From the NCBI GenBank assembly GCA_017305635.1, contig JAFKKF010000006.1, positions 186,001 through 250,000 on the forward strand: 64,000 nucleotides of DNA. Reading direction: 5' to 3'. How positions within the stretch are numbered: position 1 is the first letter of the stretch; each line of letters opens with the position of its first letter. The notes beneath the pieces were generated by a model. The model did not search any database. It was not told the DNA's origin and worked only from the letters and a program-made list of their open reading frames with translations. This stretch comes from Hyphomicrobiales bacterium (GTDB lineage: Bacteria > Pseudomonadota > Alphaproteobacteria > Rhizobiales > Kaistiaceae). Positions 18,497 through 29,529 of the stretch are shown here, in pieces. The position numbers and the translations under genes were made by a program.

Positions 18497-18887
18497 GCTG
18501 TCATCCCCGTCCCTGTGGATGGATTCTGGGCAAGTCGGCCTCGCGGCGCGGGACGGCCGGCACTCTTCACGAAGCGCCGGATTTGATCAACACCGGCATG
18601 CGTGCCGGTTGCGATTCCGGGCCGCTTCCGGGAATCGGGGAATGAATCGTCATTCCGTCACGATGCACGGGGGTGACGATGGGAAAGACGAGAATTTCCG
18701 CTGGATCTTATGGTTAACGCTTGGTTAATGCTGATGTTTTCGAGTTTTCCCCGCTATTGCCATTCTTCATGCCGAGGCCCCGTTCCGGCTGTGCACGGGA
18801 TGCCAGCGTGCCGGGTCATTTGTGGAGCGGCGCGAGAAGGGCTAAGTCCACAGCCAAACTAAAACATCAAAGAAGATTAGAAGACTC
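18497..18887. other. Probable chromosomal origin of replication (oriC), PPSR-hemE gap
   Basis: This 391-base gap is the longest in the window, contains no convincing gene, and sits between the PPSR gene and hemE, the known position of the Caulobacter and several Rhizobiales origins. It contains a perfect CtrA-type box (18714-18728), a relatively AT-rich core (about 18690-18775) and a second AT-rich stretch before hemE (18855-18887). DnaA-box-like 9-mers are imperfect: TGTGGATGG (18514-18522), TGATCAACA (18584-18592, one mismatch to the Caulobacter G-box TGATCCACA) and AAGTCCACA (18844-18852). Gene context supports the call more strongly than the boxes do. Confidence 0.6.
18714..18728. promoter_or_regulatory. 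CtrA-type box TTAA-N7-TTAA
   Basis: TTAACGCTTGGTTAA matches the full CtrA recognition pattern (two TTAA half-sites with 7 bases between). In Caulobacter, CtrA binds such sites in the origin to block initiation. Placement in the presumed origin makes cell-cycle control plausible; it could also act on a PPSR or hemE promoter. Confidence 0.65.
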
Positions 18888-19934
18888 TTGCAGGCTGAAG
18901 AGAAGAGTCCCCACGGCAGGGTCCGCGCCGTCCTCGACGGGAAGCGTTTCGATCCGCCGCCGGTCTGGATGATGCGGCAGGCAGGACGCTACCTGCCCGA
19001 ATACCGGCAGCTGCGGGCGCGGGTCGGCTCCTTCCTCGACCTCTGCTTCGATCCCGAGCTCGCCACCGAGGTAACGCTGCAGCCGGTCGAAAGGTTCGAC
19101 CTCGACGCGGCGATCCTCTTCTCCGACATCCTGGTCATTCCGCTGGCGCTCGGCCGCAAGGTCGCCTTCGTCGAGGGCGAGGGGCCGAAGCTCGAGCCGA
19201 TCGATGCCGACGGGATCGAGCGGCTGGAGCGCGAGCATGTGCTGGAGCGCCTCGCCCCTGTCCTCGACACGGTCGCCTCCGCGCGGGCGCGGCTGTCGCG
19301 CGACAAGACGCTGATCGGCTTTTGCGGCGCGCCGTGGACGGTGGCGACCTACATGGTCGCCGGCGAGGGAACCGCGGACCAGCTTCCCGCCCGGCTGATG
19401 GCGGCGCGCGAGCCGGACACGTTCCAGTGGCTGATCGACCGGCTGACCGTTGCGTCGGCCGCCTATCTCGCCGCCCAGATCCGCGCCGGGGCCGATTGCG
19501 TGCAGATCTTCGACACCTGGTCGGGGGTGCTCGGCACGGCCGAGTTCGATCGTTGGTGCATCGAGCCGACGCGGGCGATCGTCGAGCTCGTCCGCCATGC
19601 AGAGCCTTCCGCGCGCATCATCGGCTTTCCGAAGGGTGCCGGCCTCCGGCTGAAGCGCTATGCCGAGATGACGGGCGTCGACGGCATCGGGCTCGACTGG
19701 ACCGTGCCGCCTGAAGTGGCGCGGGATACGCTCCAGCCGCTCGTTGCCGTCCAGGGCAATCTCGATCCGGCCGTGCTCCTTGCCGGTGGCGATACGCTTG
19801 CCGGGGCGATCGATGGCATCCGCGAGGCGCTGTCGGGAGGCCGCTTCATCTTCAACCTCGGCCACGGCATCCTGCCGCAGACGCCGATCACCCATGTCGA
19901 GGAGATGCTGGCGCGCATCCGCGGGGCGTCATGA
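18888..19934 (+). CDS. hemE: Uroporphyrinogen decarboxylase
   Basis: 348-residue cytosolic enzyme that decarboxylates uroporphyrinogen III to coproporphyrinogen III in heme synthesis. Signature PPVWMMRQAGRYLPEYR lies near the N-terminus, with FSDILVIPLALG, GFCGAPWTVATYM and FNLGHGILPQTP further on. The start must be the TTG at 18888, with AGAAG just upstream: no ATG or GTG precedes the conserved sequence in frame. Overlaps hemJ by 4 bases. Confidence 0.95.
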   Translation: MQAEEKSPHGRVRAVLDGKRFDPPPVWMMRQAGRYLPEYRQLRARVGSFLDLCFDPELATEVTLQPVERFDLDAAILFSDILVIPLALGRKVAFVEGEGPKLEPIDADGIERLEREHVLERLAPVLDTVASARARLSRDKTLIGFCGAPWTVATYMVAGEGTADQLPARLMAAREPDTFQWLIDRLTVASAAYLAAQIRAGADCVQIFDTWSGVLGTAEFDRWCIEPTRAIVELVRHAEPSARIIGFPKGAGLRLKRYAEMTGVDGIGLDWTVPPEVARDTLQPLVAVQGNLDPAVLLAGGDTLAGAIDGIREALSGGRFIFNLGHGILPQTPITHVEEMLARIRGAS

Positions 19935-20374
19935 CGGAATTCCTCGCCGCCGCCTATCCCTGGCTGAAGGCCCTCCACGTCATATCGGTGATCGCCTGGA
20001 TGGCGGGGATCTTCTACCTGCCGCGGCTCTTCGTCTATCACGCCGAATCGGCGTCGGGATCGGAGAAGTCCGAGACCTTCAAGGTCATGGAGCGCCGGCT
20101 TCTCCGGGCGATCATGAACCCGGCGATGATCGCCACCTGGATCTTCGGCATCCTCGTCGCCTTCGCCGGCAGCTGGTGGTCCTCGCCCTGGCTCCAGGCG
20201 AAGCTCGTCTTCGTCCTCGCCATGACCGGCTTCCATGGCTGGCTGGCGCGCTGCCGGCGCGATTTCGAGCGCGACGCCAACCGTTATTCGTCGCGCACCT
20301 ACCGGATCGCCAACGAGCTGCCGACGCTCCTCATGATCGTCATCGTCATCCTCGCGGTGGTGAAGCCGTTCTGA
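19931..20374 (+). CDS. hemJ: Protoporphyrinogen oxidase HemJ
   Basis: 147-residue integral membrane protein with four hydrophobic segments. It catalyses oxidation of protoporphyrinogen IX in bacteria lacking HemG/HemY. The N-terminal [22 protein letters not shown] with the conserved His, the [14 protein letters not shown] segment and [12 protein letters not shown] are typical of the family. Translationally coupled to hemE. Confidence 0.93.
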   Translation: MTEFLAAAYPWLKALHVISVIAWMAGIFYLPRLFVYHAESASGSEKSETFKVMERRLLRAIMNPAMIATWIFGILVAFAGSWWSSPWLQAKLVFVLAMTGFHGWLARCRRDFERDANRYSSRTYRIANELPTLLMIVIVILAVVKPF

Positions 20375-20515
20375 GCCGATCGCCTGCGACGAGCTTCCTC
20401 TTGCCCTCGGTGAACCGAACGACTATCTTCCCGCCACATTCCCTGAAGCAGACAGGCGCCGGTTGCCCTTGCAGCACCGAGGCGCCGACGGGCGAGAAGC
20501 CGGTCCAAGCTCTGC

Positions 20516-20542
20516 ACCTCCCCCTTTTTCCTCTGCCGTTCC
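20516..20542 (+). promoter_or_regulatory. Pyrimidine-rich rho leader segment
   Basis: The 187-base leader before rho contains a C/U-rich run (ACCTCCCCCTTTTTCCTCTG and onward) directly upstream of the start codon, and no good ribosome-binding site is visible (only GAGA about 12 bases away). Rho binds C-rich unstructured RNA and rho genes are known to be autoregulated by attenuation in other bacteria, so this may be a rut-like region. This is inference. Confidence 0.3.
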
Positions 20543-20561
20543 AACCAGAGATTTATCCTTC

Positions 20562-21827
20562 ATGCCTGAAATGAAACTGCAGGACCTCAAGGCGAAGTCG
20601 CCCGCTGAGCTTCTTGCCTTTGCCGAGGAACTCGACGTCGAGAATGCGAGCACGCTGCGCAAGCAGGAGCTGATGTTCGCGATCCTGAAGCAGCTCGCCA
20701 GCCGCGACACCGAGATCATCGGCGAGGGCGTAGTGGAGATTCTCCAGGACGGCTTCGGGTTCCTTCGATCGCCCGATGCCAACTACCTCGCCGGTCCCGA
20801 CGACATCTACATCTCGCCCTCCCAGATTCGCCGCTTCTCGCTGCGCACTGGCGATACGGTCGAGGGCCAGATCCGTTCGCCGAAGGACGGCGAGCGCTAT
20901 TTTGCGCTCCTCAAGGTCAACACGATCAACTTCGAGGACCCCGACAAGGCGCGCCACAAGGTCCACTTCGACAACCTGACGCCGCTCTATCCCGACGAGC
21001 GCTTCCGCATGGAGCTCGAGAACCCCACCGGTAAGGACATGTCGGCGCGGGTCATCGACCTGGTGGCGCCGCTCGGCAAGGGCCAGCGCGCCCTGATCAC
21101 CGCGCCGCCGCGCACCGGCAAGACCGTCTTCCTGCAGAACATCGCGCACTCGATCGCGGCCAATCACCCCGAGTGCTATCTCATCGTCCTCCTCATCGAC
21201 GAGCGTCCCGAGGAAGTGACCGACATGCAGCGCTCGGTGAAGGGCGAGGTCATATCCTCGACCTTCGACGAGCCTGCCGCCCGCCACGTCCAGGTCGCCG
21301 AGATGGTGATCGAGAAGGCGAAGCGCCTCGTCGAGCATGGCCGCGACGTTGTGATCCTGCTCGATTCGATCACCCGCCTCGGCCGCGCCTACAACACCGT
21401 GGTGCCGTCATCCGGCAAGGTGCTGACCGGCGGCGTCGATGCCAATGCGCTGCAGCGTCCGAAGCGCTTCTTCGGCGCCGCCCGCAACATCGAGGAAGGC
21501 GGGTCGCTGACCATCATCTCGACGGCGCTGATCGATACCGGCAGCCGCATGGACGAGGTGATCTTCGAAGAGTTCAAGGGCACCGGCAATTCGGAAATCA
21601 TCCTCGACCGCAAGGTCGCCGACAAGCGCGTCTTCCCCTCGATCGACATCACGCGCTCCGGTACCCGCAAGGAAGAGCTCCTCGTCCCGCCGGACATCCT
21701 CAAGAAGATGTACGTGCTCCGCCGCATCCTCATGCCGATGGGCACGGTCGACGCCATCGAGTTCCTGCTCGACAAGCTGAAGCAGACGAAGAGCAACGCC
21801 GACTTCTTCGAGCAGATGAATACCTGA
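20562..21827 (+). CDS. rho: Transcription termination factor Rho
   Basis: 421-residue hexameric RNA helicase that ends transcription. N-terminal helical domain with [23 protein letters not shown]-fold RNA-binding domain with [20 protein letters not shown], Walker A APPRTGKT, Walker [16 protein letters not shown] and the Q/R loops of the C-terminal domain ([20 protein letters not shown]). The ATG at 20562 gives the normal alphaproteobacterial length; an upstream in-frame TTG would add 33 unrelated residues. Stands as its own transcription unit behind a pyrimidine-rich leader. Confidence 0.96.
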   Translation: MPEMKLQDLKAKSPAELLAFAEELDVENASTLRKQELMFAILKQLASRDTEIIGEGVVEILQDGFGFLRSPDANYLAGPDDIYISPSQIRRFSLRTGDTVEGQIRSPKDGERYFALLKVNTINFEDPDKARHKVHFDNLTPLYPDERFRMELENPTGKDMSARVIDLVAPLGKGQRALITAPPRTGKTVFLQNIAHSIAANHPECYLIVLLIDERPEEVTDMQRSVKGEVISSTFDEPAARHVQVAEMVIEKAKRLVEHGRDVVILLDSITRLGRAYNTVVPSSGKVLTGGVDANALQRPKRFFGAARNIEEGGSLTIISTALIDTGSRMDEVIFEEFKGTGNSEIILDRKVADKRVFPSIDITRSGTRKEELLVPPDILKKMYVLRRILMPMGTVDAIEFLLDKLKQTKSNADFFEQMNT

Positions 21828-21858
21828 CGGAAGCGCGGCGCTCCCCTATCTATGGGTC

Positions 21859-22155
21859 ATGCCCAGCGCCGCGATCGAAGCCTTCTCCTATGACGAAGCT
21901 CTCTCGGAGCTGACCATCCGCTTCGTCGGCGGGGCGACCTACGTCTACTGGATGGTGCCCCGCGCCGTGGCTGCGGCACTTGCAAGCGCACCTTCGCGTG
22001 GTGCCTTCGTGAATGCCCACATCAAGGACCGCTTCCCGTTCCGCAAGATCGCGGAGGGTGAGAAGGCGCCCGGTCCGGCCAAGCGCCGACGGCATGGCCC
22101 CTCCCCGCCCTCGTTGAAGGACCGCCTCGGCGCCTCGCTCGCCGAGGACGACTAG
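21859..22155 (+). CDS. KTSC-domain protein
   Basis: 98-residue product. Residues 5-62 match the KTSC domain (SYDEALSELTIRFVGGATYVYW, VP, then SAPSRGAFVNAHIKDRF), a small domain of unknown function often fused to or near nucleic-acid-handling proteins. The C-terminal third is a basic, Pro-rich tail. Starts 31 bases after rho. The following ATPase gene is 13 bases downstream and likely cotranscribed. Confidence 0.75.
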   Translation: MPSAAIEAFSYDEALSELTIRFVGGATYVYWMVPRAVAAALASAPSRGAFVNAHIKDRFPFRKIAEGEKAPGPAKRRRHGPSPPSLKDRLGASLAEDD

Positions 22156-22168
22156 GAGACGCCATCGC

Positions 22169-22726
22169 ATGCACCAGCCGAACTATTTCATCATCTCGGG
22201 CGGTCCCGGCTCGGGCAAGACCGCGATCATCGACAAGCTCGCCTCGCGCGGCTTCACCACGGTCGCCGAGACCGGCCGGGCGATCCTCCGCGAGCAGATG
22301 GAGGCGGGCGGCGACGCCACCCACGAAGGCGATGCGGCCGCCTATGGCGCCGAGATGCTGAAGCGCGGCATCACCGACTACAAGCGCATGCGGGGCGCCG
22401 ATGAGCCGGTCTTCTTCGACCGCGGCATCGCGGAGCTCGTCGGCTACTTCCGGCTGAAGGGCCTGCCGGTGCCGCCCGAGGTCGCCTCGGCCGGCCACGA
22501 ATATCGCAGCAACCGGCTGGTCTTCCTCGCGCCGCCCTGGCAGGCGATCTACCGGCAGGATGCTGAGCGCCGGCAGGACTGGGACGAGGCCGTGCGCACC
22601 TTCGAGCTCATCCGCGAAGCCTATGTCGAGGCCGGCTACCTCCCGGTCGAGATCCCGGAGGATACGGTCGCGCGTCGCGTCCGCTTCATCCTCGATGAGG
22701 TCGATGCGGTGGAGGACGAAGACTAG
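22169..22726 (+). CDS. NadR/Ttd14-like P-loop ATPase (AAA_28)
   Basis: 185-residue P-loop protein. Walker A is ISGGPGSGKTAI near the N-terminus, followed by VAETGRAILREQ and FFDRGIAELVGYF, the pattern of the AAA_28 family (related to the kinase part of NadR). The substrate is not known. The ribosome-binding site GGAG overlaps the end of the KTSC gene. Its last bases overlap the PIN gene on the other strand by 4. Confidence 0.75.
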   Translation: MHQPNYFIISGGPGSGKTAIIDKLASRGFTTVAETGRAILREQMEAGGDATHEGDAAAYGAEMLKRGITDYKRMRGADEPVFFDRGIAELVGYFRLKGLPVPPEVASAGHEYRSNRLVFLAPPWQAIYRQDAERRQDWDEAVRTFELIREAYVEAGYLPVEIPEDTVARRVRFILDEVDAVEDED

Positions 22727-23100
22727 GCGAGCCGCAGCCCGCAATGCTCGGCGAAATGCCGGAAGTCGCGGTCGCGGGTGATCAGGGCGACGTCATGGTC
22801 GATGCAGGCCTGGGCGATGAGGGCATCGCCGACGCGCGCTTTCAGGCCCTTGGCAAGCAATAGCCGCCGGCTCTGGCCGGCGCGGGTCCAGTAGCCTTCG
22901 CGGAGGTCGAGGCGGACGATCTGCTCGAGGTTTTCCTCCATGAAGGCGTCGACGCCCGGATCGCTGAGAACTTCGGTCAAAACGACAGGCGGGAGGACGA
23001 GCTGGCCCGAGGCCAGGGCCGCGCGCAGCCGGTGAACGTCCTCGCCGGGCATGTCGTTGAAATGGGCGATCAGCGAGCTGGAGTCGGCTGCAACCGTCAC
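22723..23100 (-). CDS. PIN-domain toxin (VapC-like ribonuclease)
   Basis: 125-residue PIN-domain protein. The acidic metal site can be read as Asp6 (AADSSSL), Glu43 (LTEVL), Asp92 (RVGDALIAQ) and Asp110/Asp112 (ITRDRDF). VapC-type toxins cut tRNA or rRNA. Its ATG overlaps the upstream antitoxin-like gene by 4 bases, the normal VapBC arrangement. Confidence 0.85.
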   Translation of the reverse strand: MTVAADSSSLIAHFNDMPGEDVHRLRAALASGQLVLPPVVLTEVLSDPGVDAFMEENLEQIVRLDLREGYWTRAGQSRRLLLAKGLKARVGDALIAQACIDHDVALITRDRDFRHFAEHCGLRLA

Positions 23101-23303
23101 CGGTCTTCCTTCAGCTCTTCCCAGGTGCGGGTGAAGGTGACCTTGCCGCGATAGGCGAGCAATTCGCGCTGTGCCTGCGCCGAGGCGAGGTTCCTGAGGG
23201 CGAGCCTGAGCGTCTCGGTGACGCCCTCACCCGTGTATTTCTGGGCGCGCTCAAGGTCGCTTTCGGGGACCTGGACGGTAATCTTGCGGAGCGGACTGTT
23301 CAT
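23097..23303 (-). CDS. Antitoxin partner of the PIN toxin (VapB-like)
   Basis: 68-residue protein beginning MNSPLRKITVQVPESDLERA, a ribbon-helix-helix-like start (beta strand followed by a helix with VTETLRLALRN) as in VapB-type antitoxins, then a charged C-terminal tail that would wrap the toxin. Located directly upstream of and overlapping the PIN gene. The ATG at 23303 lies only a few bases after the likely -10, so the message may have almost no leader. Confidence 0.75.
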   Translation of the reverse strand: MNSPLRKITVQVPESDLERAQKYTGEGVTETLRLALRNLASAQAQRELLAYRGKVTFTRTWEELKEDR

Positions 23304-23327
23304 GCCAGCAAGTATGCCATAATGACA

Positions 23328-23345
23328 GCCAGCATGCAAACTGGC
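23328..23345. promoter_or_regulatory. Candidate operator of the toxin-antitoxin pair
   Basis: Inverted repeat GCCAG-N8-CTGGC lies 25 bases upstream of the antitoxin ATG, overlapping a possible -35 (TTGCAT, minus strand) whose -10 would be CATACT 17 bases on. Toxin-antitoxin complexes normally repress their own promoter through such palindromes. Assignment rests on position and symmetry only. Confidence 0.4.
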
Positions 23346-23448
23346 ACAGGGGCCGGTGGGCATGCTGGCCGATTGCCCGCCTTCCTCGGGGGCGTGGCGC
23401 CTGCCGGCAGGGCGAGAGCGATGAAGGGGACCAGGCGGCGCAGGGATC

Positions 23449-25485
<2,037 letters not shown>

Positions 25486-25554
25486 GAACTTGGCTGCCGG
25501 CTCTTGGATATCTATGCCATATGAATGGTGCAGGGAGCGACGCGGGGCCGCGGC

Positions 25555-26874
25555 ATGATGGAAAGGAATACCATCTTTGCCCTTTCCAGCGGGCCTCCGC
25601 CCGCGGGCGTCGCGGTCATACGCCTGAGCGGTCCGAAAACCCGATTCGGACTCGAAACCCTGATCGATTCGATCCCGGAACCACGCAGGGCAACCCTGAG
25701 GTCCGTTAGGTTTCGCGGCACCGAAATCGATCGCGCACTCATCATATATATGCCGGGTCCGGCAAGCTTCTCCGGCGAGGACATGGCTGAGCTCCATATC
25801 CATGGCGGGCGGGCGGTGATCGCGGCCCTCCTCGATGCGCTGGGCACCCTGTCCGGTTTCCGCGCGGCCGAATCCGGCGAGTTCACGCGTCGCGCTTTCC
25901 TCAACGGGCGCCTCGACCTGACCGAGGTCGAAGGCATGGCGGATCTGATCGCGGCCGAGACCGAGGCGCAGCGCCGGCAGGCCCTGCGGCAGGCGGACGG
26001 AACGCTCCGCAAGGCGGCGGAATCCTGGCGCGAGCGGCTGGTCCGGGCTCGCGCCCTCATCGAGGCCGAGCTCGACTTCGCCGACGAGGAGGACGTCCCC
26101 GGCGCAGTCTCGGACCGGATCTGGCCCGATGTCTCGAACCTCGCCGAGGAAATCTCCGTGGCGCTTGCGGGTGCGGATCCGGCCGAGCGGCTCCGTGACG
26201 GCGCCGAGATCGTCATTCTCGGGCCGCCCAATGCCGGCAAGTCTACCCTTCTCAATGCGCTGGCGCGGCGCGAGGTCGCCATCGTGACTCCGGAGCCGGG
26301 CACGACCCGCGACCTCATCGAGGTCCGCCTCGATATTGGCGGCTACCCGGTCACGCTCGTCGACACGGCCGGACTTCGCGACGCCGCCGGGGCTGTCGAG
26401 GCGGAGGGCGTCCGCCGGGCGGAGAAGCGGGCGGCGTCGGCCGACTTCGTCCTGTGGCTCGGTGAGGCCGGCAGTCCCCTGCCCGCGCCTCCGGTCGCGG
26501 CGCCGATCCTCCGGGTCGGGACGAAGACCGATGCGCTCGATTCGAGTCCGCAACGAGCCCTGCGCCGTGCCGATTTCGACGTCTTGATTTCGGCCCGGAC
26601 CGGCGAGGGGCTGGATAGCCTGCTCGCGCGGCTGGGGGACTTCCTTCGCGAGCGCTTCGCTCCGGCCGAATCGAGCCTCATTACCCGAGCCCGTCACCGG
26701 TCCTGCCTGATCGCCTGTCGCGATGCCGCTATTGCGGCCGGCCGGCCGGGACCGCTCGAACTTCGGGCCGAGGAATTGCGGCGCGCGACGGATGCGCTCG
26801 GGCGGCTGGTGGGGGCGGTCGACGTCGATGACATGCTCGACGTCATCTTCCGGGAATTCTGCATCGGCAAATGA
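25555..26874 (+). CDS. mnmE: tRNA uridine-5-carboxymethylaminomethyl modification GTPase MnmE
   Basis: 439-residue GTPase that with MnmG modifies wobble uridine-34 of certain tRNAs. N-terminal formyl-folate domain with TIFALSSGPPPAGVAVIRLS, helical domain, G domain with G1 GPPNAGKS, G3 DTAGLRD and the C-terminal EFCIGK containing the required Cys. The start could be ATG 25555 or 25558; an ATG at 25525 would add 10 residues. mnmG lies 137 bases downstream across a parS site. Confidence 0.95.
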   Translation: MMERNTIFALSSGPPPAGVAVIRLSGPKTRFGLETLIDSIPEPRRATLRSVRFRGTEIDRALIIYMPGPASFSGEDMAELHIHGGRAVIAALLDALGTLSGFRAAESGEFTRRAFLNGRLDLTEVEGMADLIAAETEAQRRQALRQADGTLRKAAESWRERLVRARALIEAELDFADEEDVPGAVSDRIWPDVSNLAEEISVALAGADPAERLRDGAEIVILGPPNAGKSTLLNALARREVAIVTPEPGTTRDLIEVRLDIGGYPVTLVDTAGLRDAAGAVEAEGVRRAEKRAASADFVLWLGEAGSPLPAPPVAAPILRVGTKTDALDSSPQRALRRADFDVLISARTGEGLDSLLARLGDFLRERFAPAESSLITRARHRSCLIACRDAAIAAGRPGPLELRAEELRRATDALGRLVGAVDVDDMLDVIFREFCIGK

Positions 26875-26942
26875 CTGTCTCGCGGCGTTTCCCATGCCGT
26901 CTCACCCGCGTCTCAACCCTTGATTCAGCATGTCTCGAAGCC

Positions 26943-26958
26943 TGTTTCACGTGAAACA
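26943..26958. promoter_or_regulatory. parS centromere site (perfect)
   Basis: TGTTTCACGTGAAACA, the exact 16-base ParB-binding palindrome, in the mnmE-mnmG gap. The symmetry extends to 20 bases (26941-26960). ParB from the parB gene 3.4 kb downstream would nucleate here and, by family knowledge, spread as a CTP-dependent clamp. Confidence 0.95.
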
Positions 26959-27011
26959 GGCGGAATTCCGGGGCTTTTGACGTGAGGATCAGGTTGGAGT
27001 AACCGAATTCC

Positions 27012-28874
27012 ATGGAAAAATTCGACGTCATCGTCATTGGCGGCGGCCATGCCGGCACCGAGGCGGCCGCTGCCTCGGCGCGGGTAGGCGCGCGGACCGC
27101 TCTGGTGACGCTGTCCTTTGCCACCATCGGCGAGATGTCCTGCAATCCGGCCATCGGGGGTCTCGGCAAGGGTCATCTGGTCCGGGAAATCGATGCGCTG
27201 GACGGGGTCATGGGGCGCGCCGCCGATCGGGCCGGCATCCAGTTCCGCGTCCTCAATCGGTCCAAGGGACCGGCCGTACGTGGTCCCCGAGCCCAGGCGG
27301 ATCGGAAGCTTTATCGCGCCGCGGTCCAGGATCTGGTCCGCGAAACTCCGAACCTGACGGTGGTCGAGGGAACCGCTGCCGACCTCATCCTCAAGGACGG
27401 GCGGGCCGCAGGTGTGGTCCTCGGCGACGGGCGGGAGCTTCCTGCCGGGGCCGTGGTGATCACCACGGGGACGTTTCTGCGCGGCCTGATCCATATCGGC
27501 GAGCGCCAGATTCCTGCGGGCCGGGTGGGCGAGGCCCCGTCGGTGCCGCTGGCGGAGACCATCGAGCGCGCCGGCTTCCGCATGGGCCGTTTGAAGACCG
27601 GCACCCCTCCCCGCCTCGACGGGACCACCATCGACTGGTCGAACCTGGCCGTCCAGCCCGGCGACGATCCGCCGGAGCCGTTTTCGACCCTGACGGAGCG
27701 GATCGCCGTCCGGCAGGTCCCCTGCCACGTCACCCGGACGACCGCCGCGACCCACGCCATCATCCAGGCGAATATTGCTCGCTCGCCCATGTATTCGGGG
27801 CAGATCGGAAGCCGTGGCCCACGCTATTGCCCGTCCATCGAGGACAAGGTGGTCCGTTTCGGCGAGCGCGACGGCCACCAGATCTTCCTCGAACCGGAGG
27901 GCCTCGACGACACGACGATCTATCCGAACGGCATCTCCACCTCCCTCCCCGAGGACGTCCAGCGAGACCTCGTGCGCTCGATACCTGGGCTCGAGACGGC
28001 CCGCATCGTCCGGCCGGGCTATGCCATCGAATATGACTATGTCGATCCCCGCGAACTCTTGGCGACCCTCGAGACCCGGCGGATCGCCGGCCTTTTCCTT
28101 GCCGGCCAGATCAACGGTACCACCGGCTACGAGGAGGCGGCCGGCCAGGGCCTCGTCGCGGGAATGAACGCCGCCCGCCGTGCCGCCGGCATGGAAGGCG
28201 CGGCCATCGGCCGGGCAGATGCCTATGTCGGCGTGATGATCGACGATCTCGTCACCCGCGGGGTCAGCGAGCCCTACCGCATGTTCACGTCGCGGGCCGA
28301 GTATCGCCTGTCGCTCCGTGCCGATAATGCCGACCAGCGGCTGACCCGGCGCGGCATGGAGCTCGGCCTGGTCGGACCGGAGCGCGCCCGCCATTTCGAG
28401 GGCCGGATGACGGGCCTGGAGGCCGGACGGGCCCTCGCCCGTTCGCTGTCCCTCACTCCCACCGAGGCGGCGCGCCACGGCATCCGCCTCAACCAGGACG
28501 GCATCCGCCGCTCGGCCTTCGATCTCCTCGCTCTGCCGGACATGAGCGTGGCCCGGCTCGCCGAGGTCTGGCCGGCCCTGAAGAACCTGGACCGATTCGT
28601 CTCCGAACAGATCGAGACGGATGCCCGTTATGCCGTCTATCTCGAGCGGCAGGCCGAGGATGCCGAGCGCTTTCGGCGCGACGACGCGACCCCCCTGCCC
28701 GCCCTCGACTATGGCGCGGTTCCCGGTCTTTCCAACGAGCTCCGCGAGAAGCTCGGCCGCGTCCAGCCGCGGACCATGGGCCAGGCTTCCCGAATCGACG
28801 GCATGACCCCGGCGGCTTTGCTTCTTCTTCTCCGAGAAGCCAAGCGCAACGAAGAAGGCCGGTCGGCCGCGTGA
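27012..28874 (+). CDS. mnmG: tRNA uridine-5-carboxymethylaminomethyl modification enzyme MnmG (GidA)
   Basis: 620-residue FAD-dependent partner of MnmE. Dinucleotide motif [14 protein letters not shown] at the N-terminus, [45 protein letters not shown] and the C-terminal [12 protein letters not shown] block. Length and order before rsmG are standard. The rsmG GTG overlaps the 3' end by 4 bases. Confidence 0.96.
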   Translation: MEKFDVIVIGGGHAGTEAAAASARVGARTALVTLSFATIGEMSCNPAIGGLGKGHLVREIDALDGVMGRAADRAGIQFRVLNRSKGPAVRGPRAQADRKLYRAAVQDLVRETPNLTVVEGTAADLILKDGRAAGVVLGDGRELPAGAVVITTGTFLRGLIHIGERQIPAGRVGEAPSVPLAETIERAGFRMGRLKTGTPPRLDGTTIDWSNLAVQPGDDPPEPFSTLTERIAVRQVPCHVTRTTAATHAIIQANIARSPMYSGQIGSRGPRYCPSIEDKVVRFGERDGHQIFLEPEGLDDTTIYPNGISTSLPEDVQRDLVRSIPGLETARIVRPGYAIEYDYVDPRELLATLETRRIAGLFLAGQINGTTGYEEAAGQGLVAGMNAARRAAGMEGAAIGRADAYVGVMIDDLVTRGVSEPYRMFTSRAEYRLSLRADNADQRLTRRGMELGLVGPERARHFEGRMTGLEAGRALARSLSLTPTEAARHGIRLNQDGIRRSAFDLLALPDMSVARLAEVWPALKNLDRFVSEQIETDARYAVYLERQAEDAERFRRDDATPLPALDYGAVPGLSNELREKLGRVQPRTMGQASRIDGMTPAALLLLLREAKRNEEGRSAA

Positions 28875-29527
28875 AGGCTGGAGCGGAAGCGGCGCTCGCC
28901 GAGGCGGGGCTCGTCGGTGTTCCACGTGAAACCATGGAACGGCTTGCCGCCTTCGTGCGGCTGGTCGAGAAGTGGCAGAGGGCGCAGAACCTCGTTGCCA
29001 ATTCGACCCTGCCCGATATCTGGCGACGCCACGTGGCGGATTCGGCCCAGCTCGTCGCGTTGGAGCCCACGGCCGCCCGGTGGCTGGATCTCGGCAGCGG
29101 CGGCGGCTTCCCGGGCATCGTCATCGCCATCCTGATAGCCGACAGGCCGGGCGCCCGCGTGCGGCTGGTCGAGAGCGACCGACGCAAATGCGCCTTCCTG
29201 CGCACCGCCGCGCGGGAGACCGGCGCGCCCGCCGAAATCCACGAAGGCCGGGTCGAAGCGATCGTCCTGCCGGGCCGGTTCGACGTCGAGGTGGTCACGG
29301 CGCGTGCCGCGGCGCCCTTGGACAAGCTCCTTTCCTGGGCCGCCCCCGTGATCGCCGCCGGCGCCCGCGGCCTCTTCCCGAAAGGACGAGATTTCCGCCG
29401 CGAAGTCACGGAGGCTGTTCAAAACTGGGAATTCGATCTGGTAGAATATCCGAGCAGAATCGATGACGGCGCGATTCTGGATATTCGCCGCCTCAGGCCC
29501 CGGCCGCCGCAACAGCGCAGCGCATAG
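28871..29527 (+). CDS. rsmG: 16S rRNA (guanine527-N7)-methyltransferase RsmG (GidB)
   Basis: 218-residue SAM methyltransferase for G527 in 16S rRNA. SAM motif [26 protein letters not shown], and [14 protein letters not shown] are typical. The start is GTG 28871, coupled to mnmG. The codons for residues GVPRET form a near-perfect parS site (28918-28933), so this stretch is under dual constraint. parA begins 2 bases after the stop. Confidence 0.94.
   Translation: MKAGAEAALAEAGLVGVPRETMERLAAFVRLVEKWQRAQNLVANSTLPDIWRRHVADSAQLVALEPTAARWLDLGSGGGFPGIVIAILIADRPGARVRLVESDRRKCAFLRTAARETGAPAEIHEGRVEAIVLPGRFDVEVVTARAAAPLDKLLSWAAPVIAAGARGLFPKGRDFRREVTEAVQNWEFDLVEYPSRIDDGAILDIRRLRPRPPQQRSA
28918..28933. 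promoter_or_regulatory. Second parS-like site inside rsmG
   Basis: TGTTCCACGTGAAACC matches the parS palindrome at 14 of 16 positions and keeps the central CACGTG and GAAAC. It lies about 2 kb from the perfect copy and 0.6 kb before parA. Intragenic parS sites in gidB-like genes are known in other bacteria. Confidence 0.8.
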
Positions 29528-29529
29528 CC

